64,000 bases of DNA from Akkermansiaceae bacterium (lineage in GTDB: Bacteria; Verrucomicrobiota; Verrucomicrobiia; Verrucomicrobiales; Akkermansiaceae): contig JAGYIT010000005.1 of the NCBI GenBank assembly GCA_018402445.1, forward strand, positions 1 to 64,000. Reading direction: 5' to 3'. Numbering within the stretch: position 1 is the stretch's first letter; each line of letters starts with the position of its first letter. The notes beneath the pieces are model-generated. The model was given only the letters and a program-made list of their open reading frames with translations, had not been told where the DNA came from and did no database searches. Below, piece by piece: positions 49,966 to 58,359 of the stretch. A program made the translations under genes and the position numbers.

Positions 49966-50838
49966 ATGTCGCAGCAACAGACCCTCGCAAAATCCGCCAC
50001 CCTCGAAGGCACGTCCCTCCACACCGGGGAAAAGGTTACCCTCAAGCTCAAGCCCGCGCCGGAGAACCACGGTTTCAAGTTCCGCCGCATCGACCTCGCC
50101 GACCAGCCCTTCATCAGCGCGGACGCCGACAAGGTGCAGACCGTCGAGCGCGCCACCACACTCGCCGAGGGTTCGGTGAAAGTGCACACCATCGAGCACG
50201 TGCTCTCCGCCCTCACCGGCATGGGTATCGACAACGCGATTATCGAAATGGACGCCAACGAGCCACCCATCGGCGACGGCTCTGCCCGCCCTTTCGTGGA
50301 ACTGATCAAGAAAGCCGGGATCAAGTCCCAGGATGCCGTCCGCAAGGTTTGGGAAATCCGCGAACCCATCCACCAGGAAATGGGCGATGGAACCCTCATC
50401 ACCATCGTCCCCTCGAAGACTTTCCGCGTCTCCGTCACCAACGTCGGCCTCGAGGGGCGTTTCACCCAGTATTTCTCCTCAGAGGTCACCCCGGAGCTTT
50501 ACGAGAAAGAGATCGCCCCCGCCCGCACCTTCGTCCACTACGAGGATGTGAAGCCGTTGTTGGATAAAGGACTGATCAAAGGAGGCTCGCTGGAAAGCGC
50601 CGTCGTCATCCGCGGCAACGAGGTAATGTCCAAGGAACCCATGCGTTTCAACAACGAGTTCGCCCGCCACAAGGCTCTGGACCTGATCGGCGATTTCATC
50701 CTCTCTGGCAAGCGCATCCTCGGCCACGTCATCGCCGTAAAACCCGGCCACGGCCCGAACACCAAAATGGCCGCCACGCTTGAAGAAGGAATACGAACGC
50801 ATGAGAGCCATGGTTCCCGCGCCGATCACCATCCCTGA
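49966..50838 (+). CDS. lpxC: UDP-3-O-acyl-N-acetylglucosamine deacetylase
   Basis: Zinc enzyme, committed step of lipid A synthesis. ATG 49966. Motifs: QQTLAKSATLEGTSLHTGEK, zinc histidine in VHTIEHVLSALTGMGIDNAI, EMDANEPPIGDGSARPFVEL, APARTFVHYEDVK, LESAVVIRGNEVM, and the second zinc site FNNEFARHKALDLIGDF. Homology ends at KPGHGPNTKMAAT; the last 18 residues are out of frame. Removing one T at 50780-50781 would join it to FabZ through TLKKEYERMRAM, giving the fused LpxC/FabZ enzyme known from Bacteroidetes and Verrucomicrobia. Confidence 0.93.
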   Translation: MSQQQTLAKSATLEGTSLHTGEKVTLKLKPAPENHGFKFRRIDLADQPFISADADKVQTVERATTLAEGSVKVHTIEHVLSALTGMGIDNAIIEMDANEPPIGDGSARPFVELIKKAGIKSQDAVRKVWEIREPIHQEMGDGTLITIVPSKTFRVSVTNVGLEGRFTQYFSSEVTPELYEKEIAPARTFVHYEDVKPLLDKGLIKGGSLESAVVIRGNEVMSKEPMRFNNEFARHKALDLIGDFILSGKRILGHVIAVKPGHGPNTKMAATLEEGIRTHESHGSRADHHP

Positions 50839-51274
50839 CGGCGAAAGCGTGCTCGATGTCAACGAGGTGATGCGCATCCTACCGCACCGCTACCCCTTCC
50901 TGATGGTGGACCGCGTGATCGACTTCGGGGAAAACTCCTGCACCGGCCTCAAGAACGTCTCCATCAACGAGCCGTATTTCCAAGGCCATTTCCCCGGACA
51001 CCCCATCATGCCCGGCGTGCTCCAGCTCGAAGGCATGGCTCAGGTCTCCTCCATCCTCATGCTCCGCAAACCGGAAAACCTCGGCAAGATCGGCTATTTT
51101 CTCAGCGCGGACAACGTCAAGTGGCGCAAGCCCGTCATGCCCGGCGACACCCTCATCACCGAGGCCACTACCACCAAGGTGCGCGGCAACATCGGCCAAA
51201 CATCCTGCCGCTGCCTCGTCAACGGCGAGGTCGTCTCCGAGGCGGATCTCAAATTCGCGCTGTTCGACCGGTAG
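50780..51274 (+). CDS. fabZ: 3-hydroxyacyl-ACP dehydratase FabZ (probable C-terminal half of an LpxC/FabZ fusion)
   Basis: Dehydrates beta-hydroxyacyl-ACP in fatty-acid elongation. The frame opens at a TTG at 50780 within the end of lpxC; ATGs at 50801 or 50810 are alternatives if it is a separate gene. The hot-dog fold motifs are clear: VNEVMRILPHRYPFLMVDRV with the catalytic His, YFQGHFPGHPIMPGVLQLEG with the catalytic Glu, and SADNVKWRKPVMPGDTLI. The overlap with lpxC and the linker-like KKEYERMRAMVPAPITIPDG preceding it favour a natural fusion broken by an extra base in the data. Confidence 0.92.
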   Translation: MKKEYERMRAMVPAPITIPDGESVLDVNEVMRILPHRYPFLMVDRVIDFGENSCTGLKNVSINEPYFQGHFPGHPIMPGVLQLEGMAQVSSILMLRKPENLGKIGYFLSADNVKWRKPVMPGDTLITEATTTKVRGNIGQTSCRCLVNGEVVSEADLKFALFDR

Positions 51275-51485
51275 GAGCTTCCATCCACACCATGCAAACG
51301 CGCCTGATCCTTTTCCTCACCGGGCATGGGCAATCGTTTGTAGCCCAAAGCTTCCAATCCCCGCACTCTCCGCACGCGACTAAAAATCGCTCCCACAAAA
51401 TTTCCCAAACAAAAACCGATTCCGGTGGCGCAAAACAGGCGACAGCTTTAAACACGCCACTCCCTCCCCGAAAAACATCCCATCC

Positions 51486-52211
51486 ATGATCGAAGTCGCA
51501 AAACTCAGCAAACATTTCGGAAGCAAGATCGCCGTCGATGAACTCTCGTTCACGGTGCAAAAAGGCGAAGTTCTCGGCTTCCTCGGGCCGAACGGCGCGG
51601 GCAAATCCACCACGATGCGCATGGTCACTGGTTTCATCCCCCCCACCTCCGGCGAGGCGAAAATCTGTGGTATCTCCATCACCGCCAACCCCGCCGAAGC
51701 GAAAATGAAGATCGGTTACCTCCCGGAATCCGCACCGCTCTACAACGACATGACCGTGATCGGTTTCCTGAAATTCTGCGCCGAGATCCGCAAACTCTCC
51801 GGCTCCGCGAAAAAAGACGCCGTTGAACGCGCCATCGAGACCTGTTTCCTCGGCACCGTCGCCCACCAATCCATCGACACCCTCTCCAAGGGCTACCGCC
51901 ACCGCACCTGCCTCGCCCAAGCGCTCCTCCACGATCCCGAAGTCCTCATCCTCGACGAACCCACCGACGGCCTCGACCCTAACCAGAAATACGAAGTCCG
52001 CCAGCTCATCAAGCGGCTCGGCGAAACCAAGGCGATCCTCTTTTCCACCCACATCCTTGAGGAAGTGGAGGCCTCCTGCACCCGCGCGGTGATCGTGGAC
52101 CGCGGCCGCATCGTCGAGGACGGCACCCCCGCCGAACTCATCGCAAAAGCCCCCAACCGCTCGCTCACCGAGCTTTTCCGCAAAGTCACAAGCACCGACA
52201 CCGCCGCATAA
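51486..52211 (+). CDS. ABC transporter ATP-binding protein (GldA-like)
   Basis: 241 residues: MIEVAKLSKHFGSKIAVDEL, Walker A FLGPNGAGKSTTMRMVTGFI, Q-loop region KMKIGYLPESAPLYNDMTVI, a signature at TLSKGYRHRTCLAQALL, Walker B VLILDEPTDGLDPNQKYEVR and the switch FSTHILEEVEASCTRAVIV. It is the first gene of a four-gene operon with a permease, a GldG-like protein and a DUF4340 protein. The set resembles the Gld ABC system of Bacteroidetes but also occurs widely without gliding; here the exported substrate is unknown. Confidence 0.92.
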   Translation: MIEVAKLSKHFGSKIAVDELSFTVQKGEVLGFLGPNGAGKSTTMRMVTGFIPPTSGEAKICGISITANPAEAKMKIGYLPESAPLYNDMTVIGFLKFCAEIRKLSGSAKKDAVERAIETCFLGTVAHQSIDTLSKGYRHRTCLAQALLHDPEVLILDEPTDGLDPNQKYEVRQLIKRLGETKAILFSTHILEEVEASCTRAVIVDRGRIVEDGTPAELIAKAPNRSLTELFRKVTSTDTAA

Positions 52212-52238
52212 CGAATCGATACCAGCAAAGTCTTCCAC

Positions 52239-52266
52239 TGATCACCGATCACCGATCACTAGCCAC
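52239..52266. repeat. Short GATCACC triplicate between the ABC genes
   Basis: TGATCACCGATCACCGATCA CTAGCCAC (space added) contains three GATCAC words with a 7-base period. It lies directly before the permease start. Confidence 0.7.
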
Positions 52267-52274
52267 TCTTCCCC

Positions 52275-53006
52275 ATGTCCATCCTAACCATCTACCGCCG
52301 CGAGCTGAAATCTTACTTCGCCCAGCCCACCGCCTACGCGATCATCGTCATTTTCCTACTCCTCTCGCTCGGATTCACCTTCACCTTCGGCGAGTTCATG
52401 CGCATCGGCGACGCCACGCTGCAATTCTCCTTCTTCTTCTGGCACCCCTGGCTCTACATGCTCCTCGCGCCCGCCATCGCCATGAAACTCTGGGCCGACG
52501 AGCAGCGCAACGGCACCATCGAGCTGCTCGGCACCTTCCCGGTCTCCACCTGGGCCGCCATCGCCGGTAAATTCCTCGCCGCCGCCACGGTCTCGCTGGC
52601 CGCCCTAGCGCTGACTTTCCCCATCATCATCACCGTGAATTACCTCGGCGAACCGGACAACGGCGCCATCATCGCCGGCTACATCGGCTCCTTCCTAGTC
52701 TGCTGCACCTTCATCGCCATCACCATGCTCATCTCCGCCTTCACGCGGGATCAGGTCGTCTGCCTCATCGTCTCCGTCGCCGTCTGCACCCTGATGGTGC
52801 TTTGCGGATACGATCCGGTCACCCGCGAGCTGGCCAAGGTTTTCAGCCCCGGCACCGTCGAGGCCATCGTCGCCTTCAGCGTCTGGGATCATTTCTCCTC
52901 CCTCAACCGCGGCCTGCTCCGCCTGCAGGACGCCGTCTGGTTCGCCGCATTCATCGGCCTCTCCCTCGTCGGAACCTCCACCATCCTCTCCGCCAAACGC
53001 GCCTAA
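52275..53006 (+). CDS. ABC transporter permease (GldF-like)
   Basis: 243 residues with about six hydrophobic helices. The start MSILTIYRRELKSYFAQPTA with YAIIVIFLLLSLGFTFTFG is characteristic of ABC-2 GldF-type permeases, followed by HPWLYMLLAPAIAMKLWADE and QRNGTIELLGTFPVSTWAAI. It should form the channel with the ATPase 63 bases upstream. Confidence 0.92.
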   Translation: MSILTIYRRELKSYFAQPTAYAIIVIFLLLSLGFTFTFGEFMRIGDATLQFSFFFWHPWLYMLLAPAIAMKLWADEQRNGTIELLGTFPVSTWAAIAGKFLAAATVSLAALALTFPIIITVNYLGEPDNGAIIAGYIGSFLVCCTFIAITMLISAFTRDQVVCLIVSVAVCTLMVLCGYDPVTRELAKVFSPGTVEAIVAFSVWDHFSSLNRGLLRLQDAVWFAAFIGLSLVGTSTILSAKRA

Positions 53007-53097
53007 CCTTCAACTCTCAACCTTCAACTCCCAAAATTTCCAAGCACCTCCGGTTCATATCTCTTCCTCGTAAGTTGAACCTTGAAATTTGAAACTC
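53004..53097. repeat. AT-rich dispersed spacer between permease and GldG-like gene
   Basis: AACCTTCAACTCTCAACCTT then CAACTCCCAAAATTTCC starts at the permease stop, and TAAGTTGAACCTTGAAATTT GAAACTC (space added) ends at the next start codon. The two ends are roughly inverted copies of one another, as in the 11041-11209 spacer. Confidence 0.7.
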
Positions 53098-55002
53098 ATG
53101 AAAGCCCCTATCACCCGCGCCGCCCTCGGCATCGCCGCACTCGTCGCCATCGCCATCCTCGCGAACTGGCTCGTCTCTCTCACCCCCGCCGGCAACCGCG
53201 GCGCGGACTTCACCGGGAATAAAATCCACACCCTTTCCGATGGGACGAAATCCATCCTCGGCGAACTCGACACCAAGGTCGTGATCCGCTACTATGCTTC
53301 CCGTAACGCCGATTATCTCCCCGGCCAGCTCAAGCTCCACATCCGCCGCGTGGACGACCTGCTCAAGGAATACAGCAACCTCGCCGGTGGCAAAGTCCGC
53401 ATCGAGCACATCAACCCCGAGCCTGACACCGACGCCGAGGACTCCGCCAACCTCGACGGCATCCGCCCCTTCGACAACGAAGGTTCCCTTTACCTCGGAC
53501 TCGCCATCTCCGCCCTCGACAAGAAGGTCGTCCTTCCTTTCCTCAACCCCAACGAGGAAACAATGCTGGAATACCAAATCTCCAAGGCCATCGCCGAGGT
53601 GACCACACCCGTGAAACCTGTGATCGGCATCATGTCCGCTTTCGATCTCGCCGGGATGCCCGCAATGATGCCCGGCCAGCAGCCTCAGCAGCCATGGGTG
53701 ATCTACCAACAGCTCCAGCAGTCCTTCGACCTCAGGGATCTCGGCATGACCCCGGAAAAAATCGACCCCAACGAGATCAAGGTTCTGTTCCTTTTCCACC
53801 CGGCGGAAATCAGCAAGGAAGCGGAATACCTCGTTGACCAATACCTGCTCAACGGCGGCACGGTCGTCGCCTGCCTCGACGCCTTCTCCGTCGCCGCACA
53901 GATGCTCGGTGGCCAGCCGAACCCCATGACCGGCCAGCCCGGCGGCGCGCCGACCACCTCCACGCTGCCCACCCTGCTCTCCGCCTGGGGCCTGGAATTC
54001 GTTTCCGACAGGGTCTTGGCCGATCCCGTCCACGCCACCATGCTCGGCGGCGACCGCAAGGGCATCGCCGTCCTCAGCCTGCCGCAGAGCGCGATGCCGC
54101 AGAAGGACAACATCATCACCAAGGCCATCGACTCCATCACCCTCTACCTCCCCGGCGCATTCAAACGCACGGGCGGCGGCGGGGTTGCGATGAACTCCCT
54201 CGTCCGCTCATCTACCGGCGCCGGTTTCGTGGATTCCTTCAAGGCCTCCCGCCTCGACCCTTCCATCGACACCAGCTTGAAAGCAGAGGGCACCGCCTTC
54301 GATCTCATTACCCATCTCTCGGGAAATTTCAAAACCGCTTTCCCCGACGGCAAACCGAAGGTGGAGGAGGAATCCGAAGCGGCTCCCGACGAGGAACAAA
54401 AGGATGATGAGGAGAAACCGAAAGACGAGTCCCTCAAAGAGGCCGCCAAACCGGGCAATGTTTTCCTCATCGCGGATATCGACGCCTTCTACGACCGCTT
54501 CGCCTACAACGTGCAGAACTTCGGTGGAATGCAGATGGCCACCCCGATGAACGGCAACGCCAGCCTCCTCTTCAACCTGCTCGACCAAGCCGTCGGCTCC
54601 AAATACCTGATCGGCACCCGCTCCCGCGCCGCCACCCGCCGCCCCTTCACCGTGGTGCAGGAAATGGAAGCCGAGTTCGAAAAGAAGGTCGGCGGCAAGA
54701 TCGAGGAATTCCAAGCCAAGCAGCGCGAGGCGCAGGATCGGCTCCAGGAACTCCAGTCCCAGAAGGCGCAGGGGTCAGAACTTTTCCTCTCCCCCGAGCA
54801 GGAGGCGGAGATCAACAAGCTGCGCGAACAGCAGGTCGAATACTCACGCCTCATCCGCGAACAACAAAAGGAACTCCGCCGCGATAAGGACAAGCTCGCC
54901 GGAAACATCACCCTCCTCAACGTCGCCGCCATGCCCGCCCTGGTCATCCTGGCCGGCTTCGGCCTCTTCCTGAAACGCCGCTCATCCACACGTGCACGGT
55001 AA
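53098..55002 (+). CDS. GldG-like ABC-associated protein
   Basis: 634 residues from ATG 53098. N-terminal transmembrane helix (ALGIAALVAIAILANWLVSL), then the ABC_transp_aux domain of GldG proteins (HTLSDGTKSILGELDTKVVI, YYASRNADYLPGQLKLHIRR, VDDLLKEYSNLAGGKVRIEH, VLFLFHPAEISKEAEYLVDQ, YLLNGGTVVACLDAFSV). A charged insertion (EEESEAAPDEEQKDDEEKPK) and a coiled coil (~520-600) follow, and a second transmembrane helix near the C-terminus (VAAMPALVILAGFGLFL). It probably forms a periplasm-facing part of the transporter complex. Confidence 0.9.
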   Translation: MKAPITRAALGIAALVAIAILANWLVSLTPAGNRGADFTGNKIHTLSDGTKSILGELDTKVVIRYYASRNADYLPGQLKLHIRRVDDLLKEYSNLAGGKVRIEHINPEPDTDAEDSANLDGIRPFDNEGSLYLGLAISALDKKVVLPFLNPNEETMLEYQISKAIAEVTTPVKPVIGIMSAFDLAGMPAMMPGQQPQQPWVIYQQLQQSFDLRDLGMTPEKIDPNEIKVLFLFHPAEISKEAEYLVDQYLLNGGTVVACLDAFSVAAQMLGGQPNPMTGQPGGAPTTSTLPTLLSAWGLEFVSDRVLADPVHATMLGGDRKGIAVLSLPQSAMPQKDNIITKAIDSITLYLPGAFKRTGGGGVAMNSLVRSSTGAGFVDSFKASRLDPSIDTSLKAEGTAFDLITHLSGNFKTAFPDGKPKVEEESEAAPDEEQKDDEEKPKDESLKEAAKPGNVFLIADIDAFYDRFAYNVQNFGGMQMATPMNGNASLLFNLLDQAVGSKYLIGTRSRAATRRPFTVVQEMEAEFEKKVGGKIEEFQAKQREAQDRLQELQSQKAQGSELFLSPEQEAEINKLREQQVEYSRLIREQQKELRRDKDKLAGNITLLNVAAMPALVILAGFGLFLKRRSSTRAR

Positions 55003-55049
55003 CCCCCGCCGTAACAATTAAGCTCTAACAAACAACGTTTTCCCAAAGC

Positions 55050-56336
55050 ATGAAACCCCGCACCGTAATCATCCTCTGGATCGTCGCCCTCGGCCTCGGA
55101 CTATCCGTCTTCCTCATGAAAATGGCCACCTCCGCCGGTGACAAGGACGCCACCCAACGCTCGCCCGGACAAACCCTGCTCGCCGACTTCCCCGCCGAGA
55201 AAGCCTCCAAAATCGAGATCACCGGCGCGCAGCAATCCGTCACCCTCGCCCTCAAGGACGGCAAATGGACGGTCGCCCAGCGCGACTCTTTCCCCGCCAA
55301 TAACCGCAACGTCAACGACCTTCTCCGCACCCTCGCTGAACTCAAGGTCACCCAGGGCATCGAGGCCGGCCCGACCTTCACGCCGCGCTTCGGGATGGAT
55401 GAAAACTCCTCCAACCCCGAAGACCGCGGCATCACCGCCCTTTTCAAGGACGCCACCGGCAAGGAACTCGCCAAGGTATCCTTCGGAAAAAACCTCGATT
55501 CCGCCGCGTCCGCCTCGCCCTTCGGCGGCGGCGCGACCGGGCGCTTCGTCCGCAACCATGCCGACGAATCCGGTTTCTACGCAGTGTCCGAGGTTTTCGG
55601 AATCCTTTCCGACGACCCGAAAAGCTGGCTCTCGGACGAATTTATCAAGGTCGAGAAAATCAAGGGCATCTCCCTCACCAAGGCGGGTTCCGATGAGATC
55701 GAATGGGAGCTGACCCGCGCCGATGAGAACGCTGACTTCGCCTTCACCGAGGCTTTCCCCGGCGTGAAAACCGACGCCGCCGCCACCGCCCCGCTCAAGT
55801 CCCTGTTCTCCTTCTCGCGCTTCGACGATGTCTTGCCTGCCGCTGAGGTGGAGGCAAAAGCTACACCCGACAAGCTCCAGAAAGCCGTCATCACCACCTT
55901 CGAGGGCTTCACCTACAAGATCACCCTCCAACCCGCGAAACCCGCCGAAGCCAAAGAGGGCGAGGATGCCCCACCTGCATCCGACAACTACCTCATGACC
56001 GTCACCGTCGATGCGCAACTCCCCAAGGAGCGCAAGAAGCCCGAAGACGAGAAGGAGGAGGAAGCCGAAGCCGCACAAAAGGCCTTCGACGAGCGGCTCA
56101 AGGCGCTCTCCGAGAGCCTTGAAAAATCCAAGGCTCTCGAAGGCCGCACCTTCGAGGTCAGCAGATTCACCGTGGAGGCATTGCTGAAAAGCCGCACCGA
56201 TTTCATGGACAAAGGTCCCGGCCCGGGAGCCGAAGCCCCTCCCGTTCCCGAAGGTATCTCCGCCTTCACGCCACCCGTCGAGATCCCAACACGCCCCACC
56301 CCTCAAGCGGCTCCTGATGACGCCCCTGCGGAATAG
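55050..56336 (+). CDS. DUF4340 membrane-anchored protein
   Basis: 428 residues. N-terminal anchor (VIILWIVALGLGLSVFLM), then DUF4340 features: KASKIEITGAQQSVTLALKD, GKWTVAQRDSFPANNRNVND, LLRTLAELKVTQGIEAGPTF. Two further DUF4340-like strands sets follow, with a charged helical insertion (ERKKPEDEKEEEAEAAQKAF) near residue 330. DUF4340 genes typically follow gldG-like genes, as here (48 bases), so it is taken as the fourth component of the same complex. Confidence 0.88.
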   Translation: MKPRTVIILWIVALGLGLSVFLMKMATSAGDKDATQRSPGQTLLADFPAEKASKIEITGAQQSVTLALKDGKWTVAQRDSFPANNRNVNDLLRTLAELKVTQGIEAGPTFTPRFGMDENSSNPEDRGITALFKDATGKELAKVSFGKNLDSAASASPFGGGATGRFVRNHADESGFYAVSEVFGILSDDPKSWLSDEFIKVEKIKGISLTKAGSDEIEWELTRADENADFAFTEAFPGVKTDAAATAPLKSLFSFSRFDDVLPAAEVEAKATPDKLQKAVITTFEGFTYKITLQPAKPAEAKEGEDAPPASDNYLMTVTVDAQLPKERKKPEDEKEEEAEAAQKAFDERLKALSESLEKSKALEGRTFEVSRFTVEALLKSRTDFMDKGPGPGAEAPPVPEGISAFTPPVEIPTRPTPQAAPDDAPAE

Positions 56337-56383
56337 AACGGATTCCCGCCTTGGAAAGCGACCCGGATCAAGGTAGGTTCCGC

Positions 56384-56671
56384 ATGTTTCCGATGCCCAA
56401 TCCCCACGACCATCCGACCGCCCTCAAGGATCTCCAGGACTCCATTTACCGGGATAAAGTCCTGCGAGCACGCGCGATGACGACGGAAGAACGGATTTCC
56501 GCCGTCATCGAGCAATCCGAACTCCAATTCGGATTGATGCTTGCCGGAGCCATGGCTCGTCTCGGAACCGATGACGAGCACCTCGGATGGCAGGAAGTGA
56601 GAAAAGGATTGGATCGTCTCGACCGCGTCCGGGAGCACGGTTTCTACTCCAAAACCAAACCCGCCGCCTGA
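56384..56671 (+). CDS. Small hypothetical protein paired with a nucleotidyltransferase-like gene
   Basis: 95 residues from ATG 56384. Helical, with DKVLRARAMTTEERISAVIE in the middle and LGTDDEHLGWQEVRKGLDRL near the end. The RARxMTxEER pattern recalls small proteins found upstream of nucleotidyltransferase genes in PVC genomes. Its stop overlaps the next start as TGATG, so production is coupled. Possible antitoxin or partner; no function is shown. Confidence 0.75.
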   Translation: MFPMPNPHDHPTALKDLQDSIYRDKVLRARAMTTEERISAVIEQSELQFGLMLAGAMARLGTDDEHLGWQEVRKGLDRLDRVREHGFYSKTKPAA

Positions 56672-57234
56672 TGGACATCGCAAACATCGCGACCCAGGTT
56701 CTCGATCGGATCGAAAGCACCGGGGTGCCCTACATGCTTGTCGGTGCGATCGCCGCCGGTGCCCACGGCATCCCAAGATCGAGCCGTCATGTCGATTTCC
56801 TCGTGCCCGTCACATCCGGCGGCGGAGTCAATGCGATCATAAGGGCTCTCCACGACATCGTCATATTCGAGGAGCAGGCCGTCTTCGATACCCTCACCTG
56901 GGGGAAACGCCATGTCGGACAAACCATCTCCCCTCCCCCGGTGAAAATCGAACTCTTCGAACTTTTCGATGACCCTTTCGTGATTCAGGAGTTCGAGCGA
57001 AGGCAGCAGATTTTCATACCCATCCTCAAGCGTAAGAGCTGGGTTCCGAGGGCGGAGGATGTCATCGTCCAGAAACTCCGCTGGGGTCGCGACAAGGATC
57101 TGGCCGATGTCACCGATATCCTCGCCGTGCAGGGCACGGATCGGCTCGATATGCCCTACATCAAAAACTGGTGCGCCATCCACAAAACCACCGACCGACT
57201 CGAAGCCGCACTCGCCCAAATCCCGCCGCTTTGA
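56671..57234 (+). CDS. Nucleotidyltransferase-like protein (AbiEii/MNT-type fold)
   Basis: 187 residues. The start IATQVLDRIESTGVPYMLVG, AIAAGAHGIPRSSRHVDFLV matches the nucleotidyltransferase-fold proteins of the AbiEii/DUF6036 kind, where VGGxAxxxHGxxRxTxDxDxxV is usual. Here the second acidic residue of the D-x-D pair is replaced (HVDFLV), so catalysis is doubtful or altered. The C-terminal part has PRAEDVIVQKLRWGRDKDLA DVTDILAV, a common motif of the same group (space added). With the small gene upstream it forms a two-gene cassette of toxin-antitoxin appearance. Confidence 0.8.
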   Translation: MDIANIATQVLDRIESTGVPYMLVGAIAAGAHGIPRSSRHVDFLVPVTSGGGVNAIIRALHDIVIFEEQAVFDTLTWGKRHVGQTISPPPVKIELFELFDDPFVIQEFERRQQIFIPILKRKSWVPRAEDVIVQKLRWGRDKDLADVTDILAVQGTDRLDMPYIKNWCAIHKTTDRLEAALAQIPPL

Positions 57235-57285
57235 ACTCACTTAGCACTGGCAATGCCGCGCCCGAGGCGTTAATCCATCCGCCCC

Positions 57286-58347
57286 GTGACCAAGCACCGC
57301 ACCGACGACCTCCGCATCACCGGCATCAACCCGCTCATCTCCCCGGCGGTGCTCGCCTATTACCTGCCCATCAACGAGAGCGCCGCTTCCGTCGTCCACA
57401 CCGCCCGCACCGAGGCCGACGCCATCATCCATCTTGAGGACGACCGCCTGCTCGCCATCGTCGGCCCCTGCTCCATCCACGATCCAGACGCCGCCATCGA
57501 GTATGCTGAAAAACTCCTCGTAGAAGCCGACCGCCTCCGCGACGACATCCAGATCATCATGCGGGTCTATTTTGAGAAACCCCGCACCACCGTCGGATGG
57601 AAAGGACTCATCAACGATCCCCACCTCGACAACTCCTTCGACATCAACCAAGGCCTCCGCGTCGCGCGCAAGCTGCTGCTCGACCTCGCGAACATGGGCA
57701 TGCCCGCCGGCACCGAGTTCCTCGACACAATCTCCCCGCAATACATCGCGGATCTCATCGCCTGGGGAGCCATCGGCGCGCGCACCACGGAATCCCAGAT
57801 CCACCGCGAGCTCGCCTCCGGCCTCTCCATGCCGGTCGGCTTCAAGAACGGCACCGGCGGCTCCATCCAGCTCGCGCTCGATGCCATCCTCTCCGCCTCC
57901 CGCCCTCATCATTTTCTCTCCGTCACCAAACAGGGCGTCTCCGCTATCGTTTCCACCGCCGGAAACACTTCCTGCCACCTCATCCTGCGCGGCGGGAAAA
58001 CCGGGCCAAACTACTCGGCAGCAAATATCGCTTCCGTCGAGGCCATGCTCACCGAGCAAAACCTCCCCCACTCCGTCATGGTCGATTGCTCGCACGGCAA
58101 CTCAAACAAGGACTACCGCAACCAGCCGCTCGTCGCAGGAGACATCGCCCGCCAGATCGCCGCCGGATCGCGCACGATCACCTCGGTGATGATCGAGTCG
58201 AACCTCGTCGAGGGAAACCAGAAGCTCAACCCCGACCTCAGCAAGCTCACCCGCGGCCAATCCGTCACCGACGCCTGCATCAACTGGGACAACACCGTCG
58301 ATACATTGGAAACCCTCGCCGAAGCCGTCCGCAAGCGCCGCGGCTGA
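57286..58347 (+). CDS. 3-deoxy-7-phosphoheptulonate synthase (DAHP synthase, type I)
   Basis: First step of the shikimate pathway, joining phosphoenolpyruvate and erythrose 4-phosphate. GTG 57286 start. 353 residues, typical of the E. coli AroF/G/H class. Motifs: DDRLLAIVGPCSIHDPDAAI, VYFEKPRTTVGWKGLINDPH, GARTTESQIHRELASGLSMP, VGFKNGTGGSIQLALDAI, ILRGGKTGPNYS, VMVDCSHGNSNKDYRNQ and SVMIESNLVEGNQKL. Which aromatic amino acid regulates it cannot be read from the sequence. Confidence 0.95.
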   Translation: MTKHRTDDLRITGINPLISPAVLAYYLPINESAASVVHTARTEADAIIHLEDDRLLAIVGPCSIHDPDAAIEYAEKLLVEADRLRDDIQIIMRVYFEKPRTTVGWKGLINDPHLDNSFDINQGLRVARKLLLDLANMGMPAGTEFLDTISPQYIADLIAWGAIGARTTESQIHRELASGLSMPVGFKNGTGGSIQLALDAILSASRPHHFLSVTKQGVSAIVSTAGNTSCHLILRGGKTGPNYSAANIASVEAMLTEQNLPHSVMVDCSHGNSNKDYRNQPLVAGDIARQIAAGSRTITSVMIESNLVEGNQKLNPDLSKLTRGQSVTDACINWDNTVDTLETLAEAVRKRRG

Positions 58348-58359
58348 GGAAAACGCCCC

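Noticed and set aside
50957..51408. Minus-strand frames opposite fabZ and the ABC ATPase
   Set aside because: They lack recognisable motifs and mirror well-supported genes on the plus strand.
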